A stretch of DNA of 61,219 nt from Firmicutes bacterium UBA7510 (GCA_002479485.1 DLNM01000043.1:1-61219); one strand, 5' to 3'; shown: positions 48,761 through 57,926, counted from the first letter of the stretch. Notes: generated by a model not told the origin, from the letters alone. Program-made: numbers and translations.

Positions 48761-50191
48761 TTACTGTAACAAGGAAAATTGCTCTTTTATTGCATTTACT
48801 ATGCCATTTACGTATCCACTTTGGTTGTTCAATAAATTGTTTAAATCTTCATTATGAGTGATGTAACCAAGTTCAACCAAATAAGTTTCAATTCCTATAT
48901 TAGAATTAAAATATTTGTTTTTACCATAATTTTCATTTCTTCCATCTATATATGCACCAGTAATTTTCCCGCCTAACTCTCTAATAATATAATAATAATT
49001 GATGGTAGTGTCCAAATTATAAGGTTCAAATCCGCCTTTTTTTGAAGCAACTATATTTTCCTTGATATCATTATCATCAAAGGTGCGACAATAGATACCT
49101 TTACCAATTGAATGTGCCTTCATAGTTGAAGCATAAGTATTGGCTTCAGTTATTATTTCATCCGAAAGTGAGCTAGCAAATGTTGTATCAATATTATATG
49201 GACAGTATATTTGAAGCCCTCCATTAGCTATAGTGCCAGCATAACTATTTAAGTGCAAAGAAATGCATAGTTTAGCCTTACTATCACCTGCGATATTTAC
49301 TCTACCATCTTCATCATACATTGTATATGCCATAGGAGTAGTAACATCTTCTGTTCCATCTCGTGTAAGCTTAACTTTCAATCCAAGTTCTTCAAGTTTA
49401 TCCTTTAGTTCTAAAGCAAAATCAAGTACAATCTTAGCCTCTGTATATTTTCCATTTACTGTCCCACCATCAGAGCCACCATGACCTGCATCTATAACTA
49501 TATCATAAACATCCTCAGGAAGCTCACATTCCTTAGATTTTACATTCATAATTGAAAGTGTATGATCATCTTCTATTTGTACTGTTTCAAATCCAATATC
49601 TATTCTATTATTTGAGCTATTTTTAGTAACTGTATAATATATCAGATCAGATTCATCACTTATGTCAGAAAGTGAATAATATTTTATATTATCATATGTA
49701 GCTTCACCATCGCTCTTATTCGTACCTGTCTTTGTGTTTTCATCCTTAGCGTATGTAATCTTAAGTAAAGCGAAATAATTTCCTACAGGAACCTCTTCTA
49801 AATTAATACCAGTGTTTATCTTTTCAGATGTCGAAAATTCAACATTATTCTCTATCACCTCATAAATTAAGGGGTACTTAGTTTCCTGACCTAAATAATT
49901 ACGAAAAATAAGTTCAACATCCTCAACCTTTGAGCCTAAGTCTAGCTGCATATTTCCATTTATATTAAAATGTGTACCATAAACATGATAGTCTGAAATT
50001 CCAGCTCGCATATCTTTGTTTACGTCTAATAAAACAGAATATGGCGATTTTGCTTTTGCAATCAATTCCTTAATAGTTGGTGATATAAATAAAATTACAC
50101 CTACTATAATCATAGCAACTATAGCTATAACAGCCATATTTAAAGCAATCCTTTGATTACCATTATTTCTTCCTTTGTTATTATGATTCAT
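48761..50191 (-). CDS. N-acetylmuramoyl-L-alanine amidase (Amidase_3), membrane anchored
   Basis: 476 residues from ATG 50189-50191 (AAGAGGAAATTT upstream). An N-terminal anchor (MAVIAIVAMIIVGVILFISPTI), a beta-rich 170-residue domain of unknown role, then Amidase_3: zinc His in IDAGHGGSDGG, Glu in YTEAKIV, His in CISLHLNSY, catalytic Glu in ETYLVELGYITHNEDL. It cleaves stem peptides from peptidoglycan; role may be in growth or sporulation. Confidence 0.9.
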   Translation of the reverse strand: MNHNNKGRNNGNQRIALNMAVIAIVAMIIVGVILFISPTIKELIAKAKSPYSVLLDVNKDMRAGISDYHVYGTHFNINGNMQLDLGSKVEDVELIFRNYLGQETKYPLIYEVIENNVEFSTSEKINTGINLEEVPVGNYFALLKITYAKDENTKTGTNKSDGEATYDNIKYYSLSDISDESDLIYYTVTKNSSNNRIDIGFETVQIEDDHTLSIMNVKSKECELPEDVYDIVIDAGHGGSDGGTVNGKYTEAKIVLDFALELKDKLEELGLKVKLTRDGTEDVTTPMAYTMYDEDGRVNIAGDSKAKLCISLHLNSYAGTIANGGLQIYCPYNIDTTFASSLSDEIITEANTYASTMKAHSIGKGIYCRTFDDNDIKENIVASKKGGFEPYNLDTTINYYYIIRELGGKITGAYIDGRNENYGKNKYFNSNIGIETYLVELGYITHNEDLNNLLNNQSGYVNGIVNAIKEQFSLLQ

Positions 50192-50339
50192 AAATTTCCT
50201 CTTAATCATTTATTTTATTAATAATTTTTTTTTTAATATTGTTAATAATATTATTCTAATATTGTTATTAATTATAATATACACTGCTTAAGTTCTTCTT
50301 AAACTATCTTATACAACAATACCTTTCTCATACAAATGA

Positions 50340-50368
50340 AAATGGAGATGTATCTAACATCCCCATTT
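50340..50368 (-). terminator. Terminator of the MBL-M20 operon
   Basis: Minus strand AAATGGGGATGT/ACATCTCCATTT, 12 bp with one wobble, loop 5 nt, weak U-tract. Confidence 0.6.
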
Positions 50369-50409
50369 GAACAATTATTATTAACACATTACTATACAAA
50401 TCGTCTAAA

Positions 50410-51132
50410 TTACATACAATTTTCTAATTGAGATTTTAAATAATCTAATGCAACTTCTTTTAATTCTGATTCATCGTGACCTATCAAGTAATGTTTAAAG
50501 TTAATACTTTCTATATATTTTATATATTCTGCAAGTTTATTTTTATCGTAAATGCCGTTATTTTCATAGTGGTCCTCGCAATCTGCATCACCAATAATCA
50601 GTGCTTTTTCTTCGGGTACATAAATAAACAAAGAATCCCTTGAATGTGGTGCATCCCTATGCTCTACTATACATGTAACTCCACCCAAATCAATCTTCAT
50701 CTTGTCTTCAATTTCAATATCCGCAGGTATTACTGTAATATCATTTAAATTCTCATATTCAACTTGAATACATTGATTACAAAATTCAATGTCCTCACCA
50801 GTTCTTTCGCGCTCAGCCATAGCCTCAAGATTCCATTTCCACTGTTGCACCTCACGTAGCTTGTTATTTGTCAATGCTGATGCTATAGTTAAACCTTCAA
50901 CAGCGTATATTCCGAACGTATGATCCCAGTGCCAATGAGTTATTACAGTAAGTAAGGGTTTTCTCAATCCATTTTTCTCAAGCTCTTCATAAAATAAATT
51001 TACATGTTTTAATGAATTACCAGCATCAATTGCAATACTATACTTTTCACCTAAAATATAATATAAATTTGGTCTGTCATTTTCTCGTTCATAAGATAGA
51101 CAGTATATTTTATCAGTTATTTTTTTTAACAC
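50410..51132 (-). CDS. MBL-fold metallo-hydrolase
   Basis: 240 residues. Zinc-binding motif THWHWDHTFG (His66, His68, Asp70, His71), then HRDAPHSRDSL, GDADCED and LIGHDES complete the binuclear site. Substrate unknown. One nt after the M20 gene, so both act in one pathway; MBL plus M20 suggests stepwise hydrolysis of an amide or thioester metabolite. Confidence 0.85.
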   Translation of the reverse strand: MLKKITDKIYCLSYERENDRPNLYYILGEKYSIAIDAGNSLKHVNLFYEELEKNGLRKPLLTVITHWHWDHTFGIYAVEGLTIASALTNNKLREVQQWKWNLEAMAERERTGEDIEFCNQCIQVEYENLNDITVIPADIEIEDKMKIDLGGVTCIVEHRDAPHSRDSLFIYVPEEKALIIGDADCEDHYENNGIYDKNKLAEYIKYIESINFKHYLIGHDESELKEVALDYLKSQLENCM

Positions 51133-51133
51133 T

Positions 51134-52474
51134 CTATTCCTCCAAATATTTTAAAATATCATATGTTACTGCACTAAAAACTTTAACAGCATTTACTAAA
51201 ACCTTCTCGTTAAAATCAAATAACCTATTATGCGCAGGAGCAAAAACCTCTGTCATAGCCATCATAAAGGTTGCTTCTCCTCCATTATCCTGCACACGCT
51301 TCATCATGTAAGAAAAATCCTCACTACCACCTAGACTTGCTGTATCAAAATCTGTGACCTTTATTTCAGGTAGACTTTCTTTGCATATCCTTCTAACTCT
51401 ATCCATCAAAGATTTATCACTGGTTAATGAATATGCACCACCCATTTTTTTAATTTCAACTGTAGTTCCATGCATTAGAGCTGCTGCTTCTAATATTTTG
51501 ATGGCATAGTCCTCCATATACTGATTAATCTCAGTTGTTTCTCCTCTTATTTCAACTTCTAGCTTTGCGATGTCTGCTATAACATTTCTACCCGTTCCAG
51601 CATTTATTGTTCCAACATTTATTCTGGTAGCACCTTTGCTGTTACGCGGTATTGCATATAAATTAAGAATTGCAGTGGCCGCTGATAGCATTACGTTTTT
51701 TCCTTTTTCAGGGCTCCCCCCAGCATGAGCTGAAACTCCGTGATAATATACATCTAGTTTTGTTGTTGCAAGTGCGTCACAAGCACCAGGGCATAAATCA
51801 GCATTTGAGTTACTATTATTTGAAATATGTGCACCTAGAAGATAGTTAACATCATCTAAATGACCTTTATCAACTATAGATTTAGCACCTCTTACACCTT
51901 CTTCCGCAGGTTGGAAAATAAGTTTAACCTTCCCTCTAAGTTTATCCTTTATATTCATTAAAACCTCAGCTACACCAAGCCCAATTGTTGCATGTCCATC
52001 GTGTCCGCATGCATGCATAAATCCTTCATTTATAGAGCTAAATCCTTCTGATGTTGGAAAATGCTTTACTGAACAGTCCTCAATGACACCTAGTGCATCT
52101 ATATCAAACCTCATTGCTACTACTGGTCCATCGCCATTATAAACAACTGAATCATCACAGTTGTTAAGTATTCCTATAACTCCTGTATATCCATTCTTGA
52201 CCTTTTCTAAAAATTCTAAATCAGCACCTTGTTCCTTTGCTCTCGCAAAATTTTTATCTAATATATCTTTATCTGGTAACCCCATCCTTGAATCAGACTG
52301 ACACACATCCTCACCAACAAGAACTTCATATCCTAATTCAGTTAGGCGCCTAGCGATTATGGAAGCAGTTCTTAATTCTAGCCACCCAGTTTCAGCGTAC
52401 TTATGGAAATCTCTTCTATAGTTAATTAATTTATTTTCTAAATTATCTGCAAGTTTTATTATATCTTCATACAT
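51134..52474 (-). CDS. M20-family amidohydrolase, AbgA-like
   Basis: 446 residues. Metal and catalytic residues: NYRRDFHKYAETGWLELRTA, AMRFDIDALGV, FMHACGHDGHATIGLGVAEVL and FQPAEEGVRGAKSIV. The dimerisation domain has VYYHGVSAHAGGSPEKGKN. The internal insertion (CQSDSRMGLPDKDILDKNFARAKEQGA) is like AbgA, the p-aminobenzoyl-glutamate hydrolase subunit. It cleaves an N-acyl or N-aryl amino acid. Confidence 0.85.
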   Translation of the reverse strand: MYEDIIKLADNLENKLINYRRDFHKYAETGWLELRTASIIARRLTELGYEVLVGEDVCQSDSRMGLPDKDILDKNFARAKEQGADLEFLEKVKNGYTGVIGILNNCDDSVVYNGDGPVVAMRFDIDALGVIEDCSVKHFPTSEGFSSINEGFMHACGHDGHATIGLGVAEVLMNIKDKLRGKVKLIFQPAEEGVRGAKSIVDKGHLDDVNYLLGAHISNNSNSNADLCPGACDALATTKLDVYYHGVSAHAGGSPEKGKNVMLSAATAILNLYAIPRNSKGATRINVGTINAGTGRNVIADIAKLEVEIRGETTEINQYMEDYAIKILEAAALMHGTTVEIKKMGGAYSLTSDKSLMDRVRRICKESLPEIKVTDFDTASLGGSEDFSYMMKRVQDNGGEATFMMAMTEVFAPAHNRLFDFNEKVLVNAVKVFSAVTYDILKYLEE

Positions 52475-52486
52475 AATTATAACCTC

Positions 52487-53080
52487 TTAATCTTCTATTT
52501 CTGTATTTGTAAAAAATGCATTTACCAAAGTAAAATACTCTGGCAACGAATCCTTAGCCCATTTAAGTTCTATGTTTAATAGTTTAAATGCTGTTTTAGA
52601 TACATCAAAACCTAGTGATTCTAAGGAGTATCTCATTGTTTCAGGTTGAATACAAGGTTTGTTGACTGTCCTTGTACACACATTGCAATTTAAACAACTA
52701 CCAGCATATAAAGAAAGGCTATTGGCATATTTATTCTCTAATTCTAAAATCATTTTTTCTAGTCTTTTTCTTACTTCATTTAATATTTTGTATGTACAAT
52801 CAATAACATCTTCTTTTTTTGTTTCTTTTATAAGCTTATCATCTAAAATTATTTTTGTACCAATTATATAAGCATATTTATAATTTTTTATATAATCATC
52901 AACATTAAAGCTATATGGTGGACAAGACCATAATGTTCCATATTTATCACACTTTTTGCATAGCTCATGAAACTTAACTCTATCGTAATAATTATCAATA
53001 TACTCTTTTATTTCAATTTTATTGAAATTTGTTTTTAAGGTATAGTCGCATATTTCATTTTTCATAAGAAAATTTATCAT
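52487..53080 (-). CDS. DUF2284 cysteine-rich putative metal-binding protein
   Basis: 197 residues with many cysteines in the DUF2284 order: CKKCDKYGTLWSCPPY in the N-terminal half and CLNCNVCTRTVNKPCIQPETMRYSLESLGFDVSKT in the C-terminal half. These look like ligands for an iron-sulphur cluster or other metal. A second Met at residue 6 is an alternative start. ATG overlaps the stop of the GNAT gene. Confidence 0.82.
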   Translation of the reverse strand: MINFLMKNEICDYTLKTNFNKIEIKEYIDNYYDRVKFHELCKKCDKYGTLWSCPPYSFNVDDYIKNYKYAYIIGTKIILDDKLIKETKKEDVIDCTYKILNEVRKRLEKMILELENKYANSLSLYAGSCLNCNVCTRTVNKPCIQPETMRYSLESLGFDVSKTAFKLLNIELKWAKDSLPEYFTLVNAFFTNTEIED

Positions 53081-53505
53081 CTACTGCAATGTCCCCCAAC
53101 ATCACCATGCTTAACCATTATTAAATTATCTTCACAGTCAACTATGATAAAGCCAACTTTATCAAAAAGCTTTTGGAATTTTTGTTCTATACATACATAT
53201 GTTTTCTCCGCTCCGATGTCAAATGCTTTTCTTACTAACATTCTGATGATTAATTCTCCATAAGAGTTATTTCTAAATTCTTTTAAAACACATATTTTAT
53301 CAATAATATATTTACCATCTTTAAATATTAATCTACCTGTTCCAACAGGTTTTTCGCTATCATAAATTAAAACATTTTTTCCAAAGCTATCATATTCATC
53401 ATGAATATAGCTGCTGTCAAAATTAAGTTCATTTCCAAAAACTAAATTTCTTATTTTGAAAACTTCCTCTAGATTTATACCTTGAACCCACTTTGTTGAA
53501 ATCAT
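53077..53505 (-). CDS. GNAT-family N-acetyltransferase
   Basis: 142 residues from ATG 53503-53505 (AAATGGAGGTTAAAA). Fold order fits GNAT: IRNLVFGNELNFDSSYIHDEYDSFG, GTGRLIFKDGKYIIDKICVLKEFRNNSYGELIIRMLVRKAFDIGAEKTYV and FQKLFDKVGFIIVD; the acetyl-CoA loop is FRNNSYGE rather than the classical RxxGxG/A. First gene of the GNAT-DUF2284-M20-MBL operon. Confidence 0.8.
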   Translation of the reverse strand: MISTKWVQGINLEEVFKIRNLVFGNELNFDSSYIHDEYDSFGKNVLIYDSEKPVGTGRLIFKDGKYIIDKICVLKEFRNNSYGELIIRMLVRKAFDIGAEKTYVCIEQKFQKLFDKVGFIIVDCEDNLIMVKHGDVGGHCSR

Positions 53506-53636
53506 TTTTAACCTCCATTTCGTAGCAAATAAAATTAGCATGTAGCGTCTTCTTTCACGCTATTAAATTCGATAAAATATAATAATTTATTTTATAGTGT
53601 AAATAGTTATCATAAAATTATATCATAAATATAAAA

Positions 53637-53674
53637 AAAAACAACAAAGTTGTGAAATTACAACTCTATTGTTT
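53637..53674 (-). terminator. Terminator of the PHP gene
   Basis: Minus strand AACAATAGAGTTGT and ACAACTTTGTTGTT with a 6-nt loop, then nine T. Confidence 0.85.
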
Positions 53675-53685
53675 TAAATTATTCA

Positions 53686-54297
53686 TTATTGAATCTCATA
53701 GCTTTTTAAAATTGCAGGTTTACATTTATGATTTTTCAATATTTCTATAAATTCATCTAAATTATTTGTATATTTAGGTAAATAGGTAGCATATCTACCA
53801 AGCTGTATTACATTATGGGCATCGCTTGCGCCAATTGGCTGCAGACCAAGCTCTAAACAGTATTCTAAAGCCTTTTTATTTGCTTCCTTAGATGTACTGC
53901 CATTTAAAACTTCAATTCCTGTTAATCCATTAACTGTTAAAAGGTTCTCGCCTAGCCCTCTATTATTATTTCTAAATGGATGTGCTGCAATACACACACC
54001 ACCACATTTATTAACATAATCAATAAACTCTTGTGCATTTAAATTTGGTTCAGGTAATTTATCTATTCCAAAGGCAACAATATCTCCTTGCAAAGTTAAA
54101 TACTCTACTCCAACAAATATAGGAAATGAAATTTCTTTAGAATACTTAATTGCAAAGTCTTTTAACCCCATACTATCATGGTCTGTTATACATATACCAT
54201 CTAAACCTATTTGCTTTGCTTCATCGACAATCTCTTTTAATGTCATCTCACTATCTGAGGAATATGTACTTTCGTGTATATGAAAATCTACAAACAT
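53686..54297 (-). CDS. PHP-domain phosphoesterase
   Basis: 203 residues, PHP domain only. Metal motifs: DFHIHESTYSSDSEMTL, CITDHDSMGLKDFAI, FVGVEYLTLQGDIVAFG, CIAAHPFRNNNRGLGE and IGASDAHNVIQLGRYAT. Resembles small stand-alone PHP proteins that hydrolyse nucleotide or sugar phosphates (RNase AM/YciV relatives). Substrate unknown. Confidence 0.85.
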   Translation of the reverse strand: MFVDFHIHESTYSSDSEMTLKEIVDEAKQIGLDGICITDHDSMGLKDFAIKYSKEISFPIFVGVEYLTLQGDIVAFGIDKLPEPNLNAQEFIDYVNKCGGVCIAAHPFRNNNRGLGENLLTVNGLTGIEVLNGSTSKEANKKALEYCLELGLQPIGASDAHNVIQLGRYATYLPKYTNNLDEFIEILKNHKCKPAILKSYEIQ

Positions 54298-54479
54298 TTA
54301 TGTCTCCTTAAACTTATTTGCTTACTTTGAAATTATAACAAAGATAGGCTTTGATTTCTAATAACTTTTATTTATATATACCTAAGTTAATATAACTTAT
54401 TTTTTCATTTATTATTCTTTATATAATATAAAATATAAATTTTTTGTTTTAAAAATAATTTTTGTTTATAAAAATATAA

Positions 54480-54508
54480 TTGACTTTGTATACATAATAT
54501 GGTATCGT
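54480..54508 (+). promoter_or_regulatory. Putative promoter of the TM1266-ABC transporter operon
   Basis: TTGACT and TATCGT with a 17-nt spacer; a start near 54515 would give a leader of about 100 nt. Confidence 0.45.
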
Positions 54509-54544
54509 ATGCTTGCATCTAAGCTTAAAGTATTTACTAAGGGC

Positions 54545-54599
54545 AAGGAGAAAATTTTATTACAAATTCTCCTTATTTGCATGCCAGATAAGGTTTTTT
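54545..54599 (+). promoter_or_regulatory. Leader attenuator: terminator and competing hairpin
   Basis: Terminator: CCTTATTTG (54571-54579) pairs with CAGATAAGG (54585-54593), 9 bp with one wobble, loop CATGC, then TTTTTT. Competing fold: AAGGAGAA (54545-54552) pairs with TTCTCCTT (54567-54574), using the terminator's first bases, so the two folds exclude each other. The ribosome binding site TTGGAGG follows at 54603-54609. The signal is not evident; no known riboswitch class is recognised. Confidence 0.65.
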
Positions 54600-54617
54600 A
54601 TTTTGGAGGTTTTCATT

Positions 54618-54875
54618 ATGGAATTAGAAAAACGAATTGGAGTTGTAGGTATAGTTATAGAAGATTTAGAACAAGTACCTATTATCAATGATATTCTACA
54701 CCAGTATGGAAATATTATAGTCGGTAGACTTGGTTTACCCTATAGAGAGAAAGGAATTAGCATAATTTCTTTAGTAGTTGATGGAACTACTGATGAAATC
54801 GGAGCACTTAACGGAAAACTAGGTAAAATATCTGGTGTTAACGTAAAAAGTGCACTTTCAAAAAAAGTTTTTTAG
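54618..54875 (+). CDS. TM1266-family putative regulator ('iron-only hydrogenase system regulator')
   Basis: 85 residues from ATG 54618 (TTTTGGAGGTTTTCATT). MELEKRIGVVGIVIEDLEQVPIINDILHQYGNIIVGRLGLPYREKGISIISLVVDG and IGALNGKLGKISGVNVKSAL match the small ACT/NikR-like ferredoxin fold of TM1266. The family often sits with [FeFe]-hydrogenase maturation genes, but here the partner is an ABC importer starting 12 nt downstream. It may sense the transported ligand. Confidence 0.85.
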   Translation: MELEKRIGVVGIVIEDLEQVPIINDILHQYGNIIVGRLGLPYREKGISIISLVVDGTTDEIGALNGKLGKISGVNVKSALSKKVF

Positions 54876-54887
54876 GAGGATAAGACT

Positions 54888-55868
54888 ATGAAAAAATTAT
54901 CAATATTAGTTAGCTTTATATTAATATTTAGCATGATTTTAACAGCATGCAGTAGTAACGAAGCCCCTAAAATAGAAAACCCAACAACAGTAAATATCAT
55001 CGGATTGAAAGGTCCAACATCTATTGGTATGATTAAGCTTATAGATGAAAAAGCATTGAATAGTAATACATATAAGGTTGATTATACTACAGTAGATGCA
55101 CCGGATATACTTACAGGAAAAATAATAAATAATGAAGTACAAATAGCAGCAGTACCTACTAATCTCGCAGCAGTTTTATATAACAAAACTGGAGGCAATG
55201 TGCAATTTTTAGCACAAAACACGTTAGGTGTTTTATATGCAGTTGGTAAAGGTGATATTACATCACTAGAGCAGCTAGAGGGCAAAAAAGTTGCTATAAG
55301 TGGAAAAGGCTCTGTACCAGAATATGCTATGAACTATATCCTTAGCCAAAAAGGCTTAACAGATAAAGTGAACTTAGATTATCTAACAGACCATGCTACT
55401 GTTGCTCAATCATTACTTGCCGGGGATATAGATGTTGCAATACTTCCACAGCCATTTGTAACACAAGTAACTATTAAAAATACTGATATGAAAATATTAA
55501 TAGATTTAAATAAAGAGTGGGAAGAAGCATCTAATGGTGAAAGTGTTCTTTCAATGGGATGCTTAGTTATCAATAAAGAATTTGCTGAAAATAACAAAGA
55601 ATTTGTTAAAGAATTTTTAAAGTCATATGAAGAATCAGTTAATTATGTAAATTCTAATCCAGCTGAGGCAGCTAAATTAGTTGAGAAAAATGAAATTATA
55701 AATAATGCTACATTAGTTGAGAAAGCAATACCTTATTGTAGTATAGTATATAAAAATGCACAAGATGCTAAGGGAGAAATAAACGCCTTTTTACAAATAT
55801 TGTTCGACTCTGATAACAAATCAGTAGGAGGAAAACTACCTGATGAAAGCTTCTATTACGAAGACTAG
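54888..55868 (+). CDS. ABC transporter substrate-binding lipoprotein (NMT1/SsuA/TauA-like)
   Basis: 326 residues. Lipoprotein signal LSILVSFILIFSMILTACSS with Cys in LTAC. Body: VNIIGLKGPTSIGMIKLID, PTNLAAVLYNKTGGNV, LEQLEGKKVAISGKGSVPEYAMNYIL, LLAGDIDVAILPQPFVTQV, the order of sulphonate/taurine/thiamine-precursor type binding proteins. The GPTSIG stretch probably lines the ligand pocket. Ligand unknown. Overlaps the permease start. Confidence 0.88.
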   Translation: MKKLSILVSFILIFSMILTACSSNEAPKIENPTTVNIIGLKGPTSIGMIKLIDEKALNSNTYKVDYTTVDAPDILTGKIINNEVQIAAVPTNLAAVLYNKTGGNVQFLAQNTLGVLYAVGKGDITSLEQLEGKKVAISGKGSVPEYAMNYILSQKGLTDKVNLDYLTDHATVAQSLLAGDIDVAILPQPFVTQVTIKNTDMKILIDLNKEWEEASNGESVLSMGCLVINKEFAENNKEFVKEFLKSYEESVNYVNSNPAEAAKLVEKNEIINNATLVEKAIPYCSIVYKNAQDAKGEINAFLQILFDSDNKSVGGKLPDESFYYED

Positions 55869-56634
55869 TTTTAAAAAAATATTTATATTACTATTTTGGT
55901 TAGTTATTTGGGAGATATTTGCCTTGATTGTTAATAAGGAGATTTATCTCCCTTCTCCTATTTCAACTTTTAAAACGTTGATTCTACTATTAATAGACAA
56001 ATCAACATACATTATAATATTATTTAGTACATATAGAACTGTTTTAGGATTACTTTTATCATGTATCTTCGGTATAATTTTAGGATTTGCATGTGGTCTA
56101 AATGAGTTCTTATATGACTTAATAAATCCAATCGTTATTGTAATCCGCTCTACACCTATTATATCAATAATCATACTTGCTATTATCTGGTTAAAATCAT
56201 CCAACGTTCCTGTTTTTGCAACTTTTTTAATGTGTTTCCCAGTAATTTTTACTAATGTATCTACTGGAATAAAAAATACAGATAAAAAAGTATTAGAAAT
56301 GTGCAAAGTATATAATATAAGCAAATTTAATATTATAAAATCCGTTTATTTCCACTCAGTTTTACCTTATATTTATTCCGCTATCATATCGTCTATAGGT
56401 ATAGCATGGAAAGCCTCTTCCGCTGCAGAAGTATTAAGTGTGCCAAAATATTCTATTGGAAAATATTTATTTTATGCTAAAACTAGTTTAGAGCCTACAT
56501 CACTTTTTTCTTGGACAATAATTATAGTAACGTTAAGCTATATATTTGAAGTTATTTTTAAAAGAGTATTTAAAGGTGAAAGAAAGAGTACATACAATAA
56601 GAGGTATGGAGTTAATTATGATAAAACTAAATAA
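55843..56634 (+). CDS. ABC transporter permease (SsuC/TauC-like)
   Basis: 263 residues with about six membrane helices. LPSPISTFKTL is the family's N-terminal motif, and the ATPase-contact loop is CKVYNISKFNIIKSVYFHSVLPYIYSAIISSIGIAWKASSAAEVL. Overlaps the binding protein gene by 26 nt and the ATPase gene by 17 nt, a fused operon structure. Confidence 0.9.
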   Translation: MKASITKTSFKKIFILLFWLVIWEIFALIVNKEIYLPSPISTFKTLILLLIDKSTYIIILFSTYRTVLGLLLSCIFGIILGFACGLNEFLYDLINPIVIVIRSTPIISIIILAIIWLKSSNVPVFATFLMCFPVIFTNVSTGIKNTDKKVLEMCKVYNISKFNIIKSVYFHSVLPYIYSAIISSIGIAWKASSAAEVLSVPKYSIGKYLFYAKTSLEPTSLFSWTIIIVTLSYIFEVIFKRVFKGERKSTYNKRYGVNYDKTK

Positions 56635-57322
56635 TGTATGCAAAGAGTATAACAACGAACTACTATATAATAATTTTAATATAGACTTTGAGGAAAATAA
56701 AATATCATGTATACTTGGCCCATCGGGTATAGGTAAAACCACTTTGGTGAATATGATTACAGGATTAATAATACCTGATAGTGGAGAAATCATGCTTCCA
56801 TTGAACTCAAAATTTTCATATGTATTTCAGGAACCAAGACTTCTTGAATGGTACAGTGTATATGATAATATAGAATTTGTTTTAAGAGAATACTATAATA
56901 TCGCTGAACGTAAAGCTATAATAAATAAAACACTAGCTCTTGTTGGTTTAAGCGATTTTTCAAATTATAAAATATCAGAATTAAGCGGCGGTATGGCACA
57001 AAGAGTATCACTAGCTAGAGCTTTTGCATATCCATCAAACATACTAATACTAGATGAACCATTTAAAGGTCTAGATTACAAGCTAGAAGAAGATTTGTTA
57101 ATTAAGTTCAAAAGTATATGGCAAAATGATAAGAGAACAGTTTTATTTATAACACACGATATCGAACAAGCATTATTTTTATCTGATTATATTTATATAT
57201 TTAATAACAAACCTGTTGAAGTAGTATATAGACTATCTATGGATAAAAGCTTATCTATAGATAAGCTATCGAAAGATAGTATATCTATAGATGCTAAGAA
57301 TATTATAAAAAAATATTTATAA
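56618..57322 (+). CDS. ABC transporter ATP-binding protein (SsuB/TauB-like)
   Basis: 234 residues from ATG 56618 (GGAGTTAATT upstream; earlier in-frame ATGs lie in the permease gene). Walker A LGPSGIGKTT, Q-loop YVFQEPRLLEW, signature LSGGMAQRVSLARAF, Walker B ILILDEPF, switch His in FITHD. Energises the importer. Confidence 0.93.
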   Translation: MIKLNNVCKEYNNELLYNNFNIDFEENKISCILGPSGIGKTTLVNMITGLIIPDSGEIMLPLNSKFSYVFQEPRLLEWYSVYDNIEFVLREYYNIAERKAIINKTLALVGLSDFSNYKISELSGGMAQRVSLARAFAYPSNILILDEPFKGLDYKLEEDLLIKFKSIWQNDKRTVLFITHDIEQALFLSDYIYIFNNKPVEVVYRLSMDKSLSIDKLSKDSISIDAKNIIKKYL

Positions 57323-57408
57323 TTTACATATATAACTACAATAATTTACAATAAATTATTTTTTTGTATGTACACTTCTCGAAAATTGTCATATATTGTA
57401 CTAGGTAC

Positions 57409-57436
57409 ACTTAAGTTTTTTTATCACCATAATTTA
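57409..57436 (+). promoter_or_regulatory. SigK-like promoter of the first Arg-Asp repeat gene
   Basis: AC, a 17-nt spacer, and CATAATTTA, an exact fit to the SigK -10 pattern CATAnnnTA. The same arrangement recurs before the second gene. Inference: late mother-cell expression. Confidence 0.5.
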
Positions 57437-57482
57437 ATTGATAGTGTATCAAATTCCCCCAAAATTAGAAAGGAAGATTTTC

Positions 57483-57815
57483 ATGTCTAAAAATAATAAT
57501 AATGACCCTTGTAGAAACGTACAAAGCGAATTTGGTGAAGGTTGCTATAGATCAGGAGATGTATTCTTCACATATTGTACACCTTTTTCAAATGTATTAT
57601 TAAGTAGAAGATGTAATGACAATGATAGAGACAGAGATAGAGATAGAGACAGAGATAGAGATAGAGACAGAGACAGAGATAGAGACAGAGATAGAGATTG
57701 CGATAGAATTTGTAATAATGTTCGTGAAGCTAATCGTGAATGTAACCGTCGTGACAGAGATAGAGACAGTGACAGAGATAGAGATTGCGATAGAAATAGA
57801 AATTGTTGCTATTAA
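57483..57815 (+). CDS. Arg-Asp dipeptide-repeat protein 1 (110 aa)
   Basis: 110 residues from ATG 57483 (AGAAAGGAAGATTTTC). An ordered start with CRNVQSEFGEGCYRSGDVFFTYCTP, about 13 DR repeats, a CDRICNNVREANRECNRRDRDRD module with three Cys, then a short repeat and the ending RNCCY. No signal peptide or membrane segment. The alternating charges predict a low-complexity mixed-charge domain; the cysteines could crosslink. With a SigK-like promoter, a spore coat or exosporium protein is a fair guess. Confidence 0.7.
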   Translation: MSKNNNNDPCRNVQSEFGEGCYRSGDVFFTYCTPFSNVLLSRRCNDNDRDRDRDRDRDRDRDRDRDRDRDRDCDRICNNVREANRECNRRDRDRDSDRDRDCDRNRNCCY

Positions 57816-57926
57816 ATTTTATGTTTTTATCCACCAAAGAAATTATAAAGATTACTAATGATTTAAAAATAAATTATTTATATACATGTACACTTTTCGA
57901 AAATTGTCATATATTGTATTAGATAC

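Noticed and set aside
53543..53562. Another copy of the hairpin repeat before the GNAT gene
   Set aside because: TAGCGT/ACGCTA resembles the first hairpin, but the middle palindrome and the GCC hairpin are absent.
54509..54875. Longer ORFs starting in the leader before the TM1266 gene
   Set aside because: They read through the terminator hairpin and lack binding sites; the ATG at 54618 has TTTTGGAGG and matches the family start.
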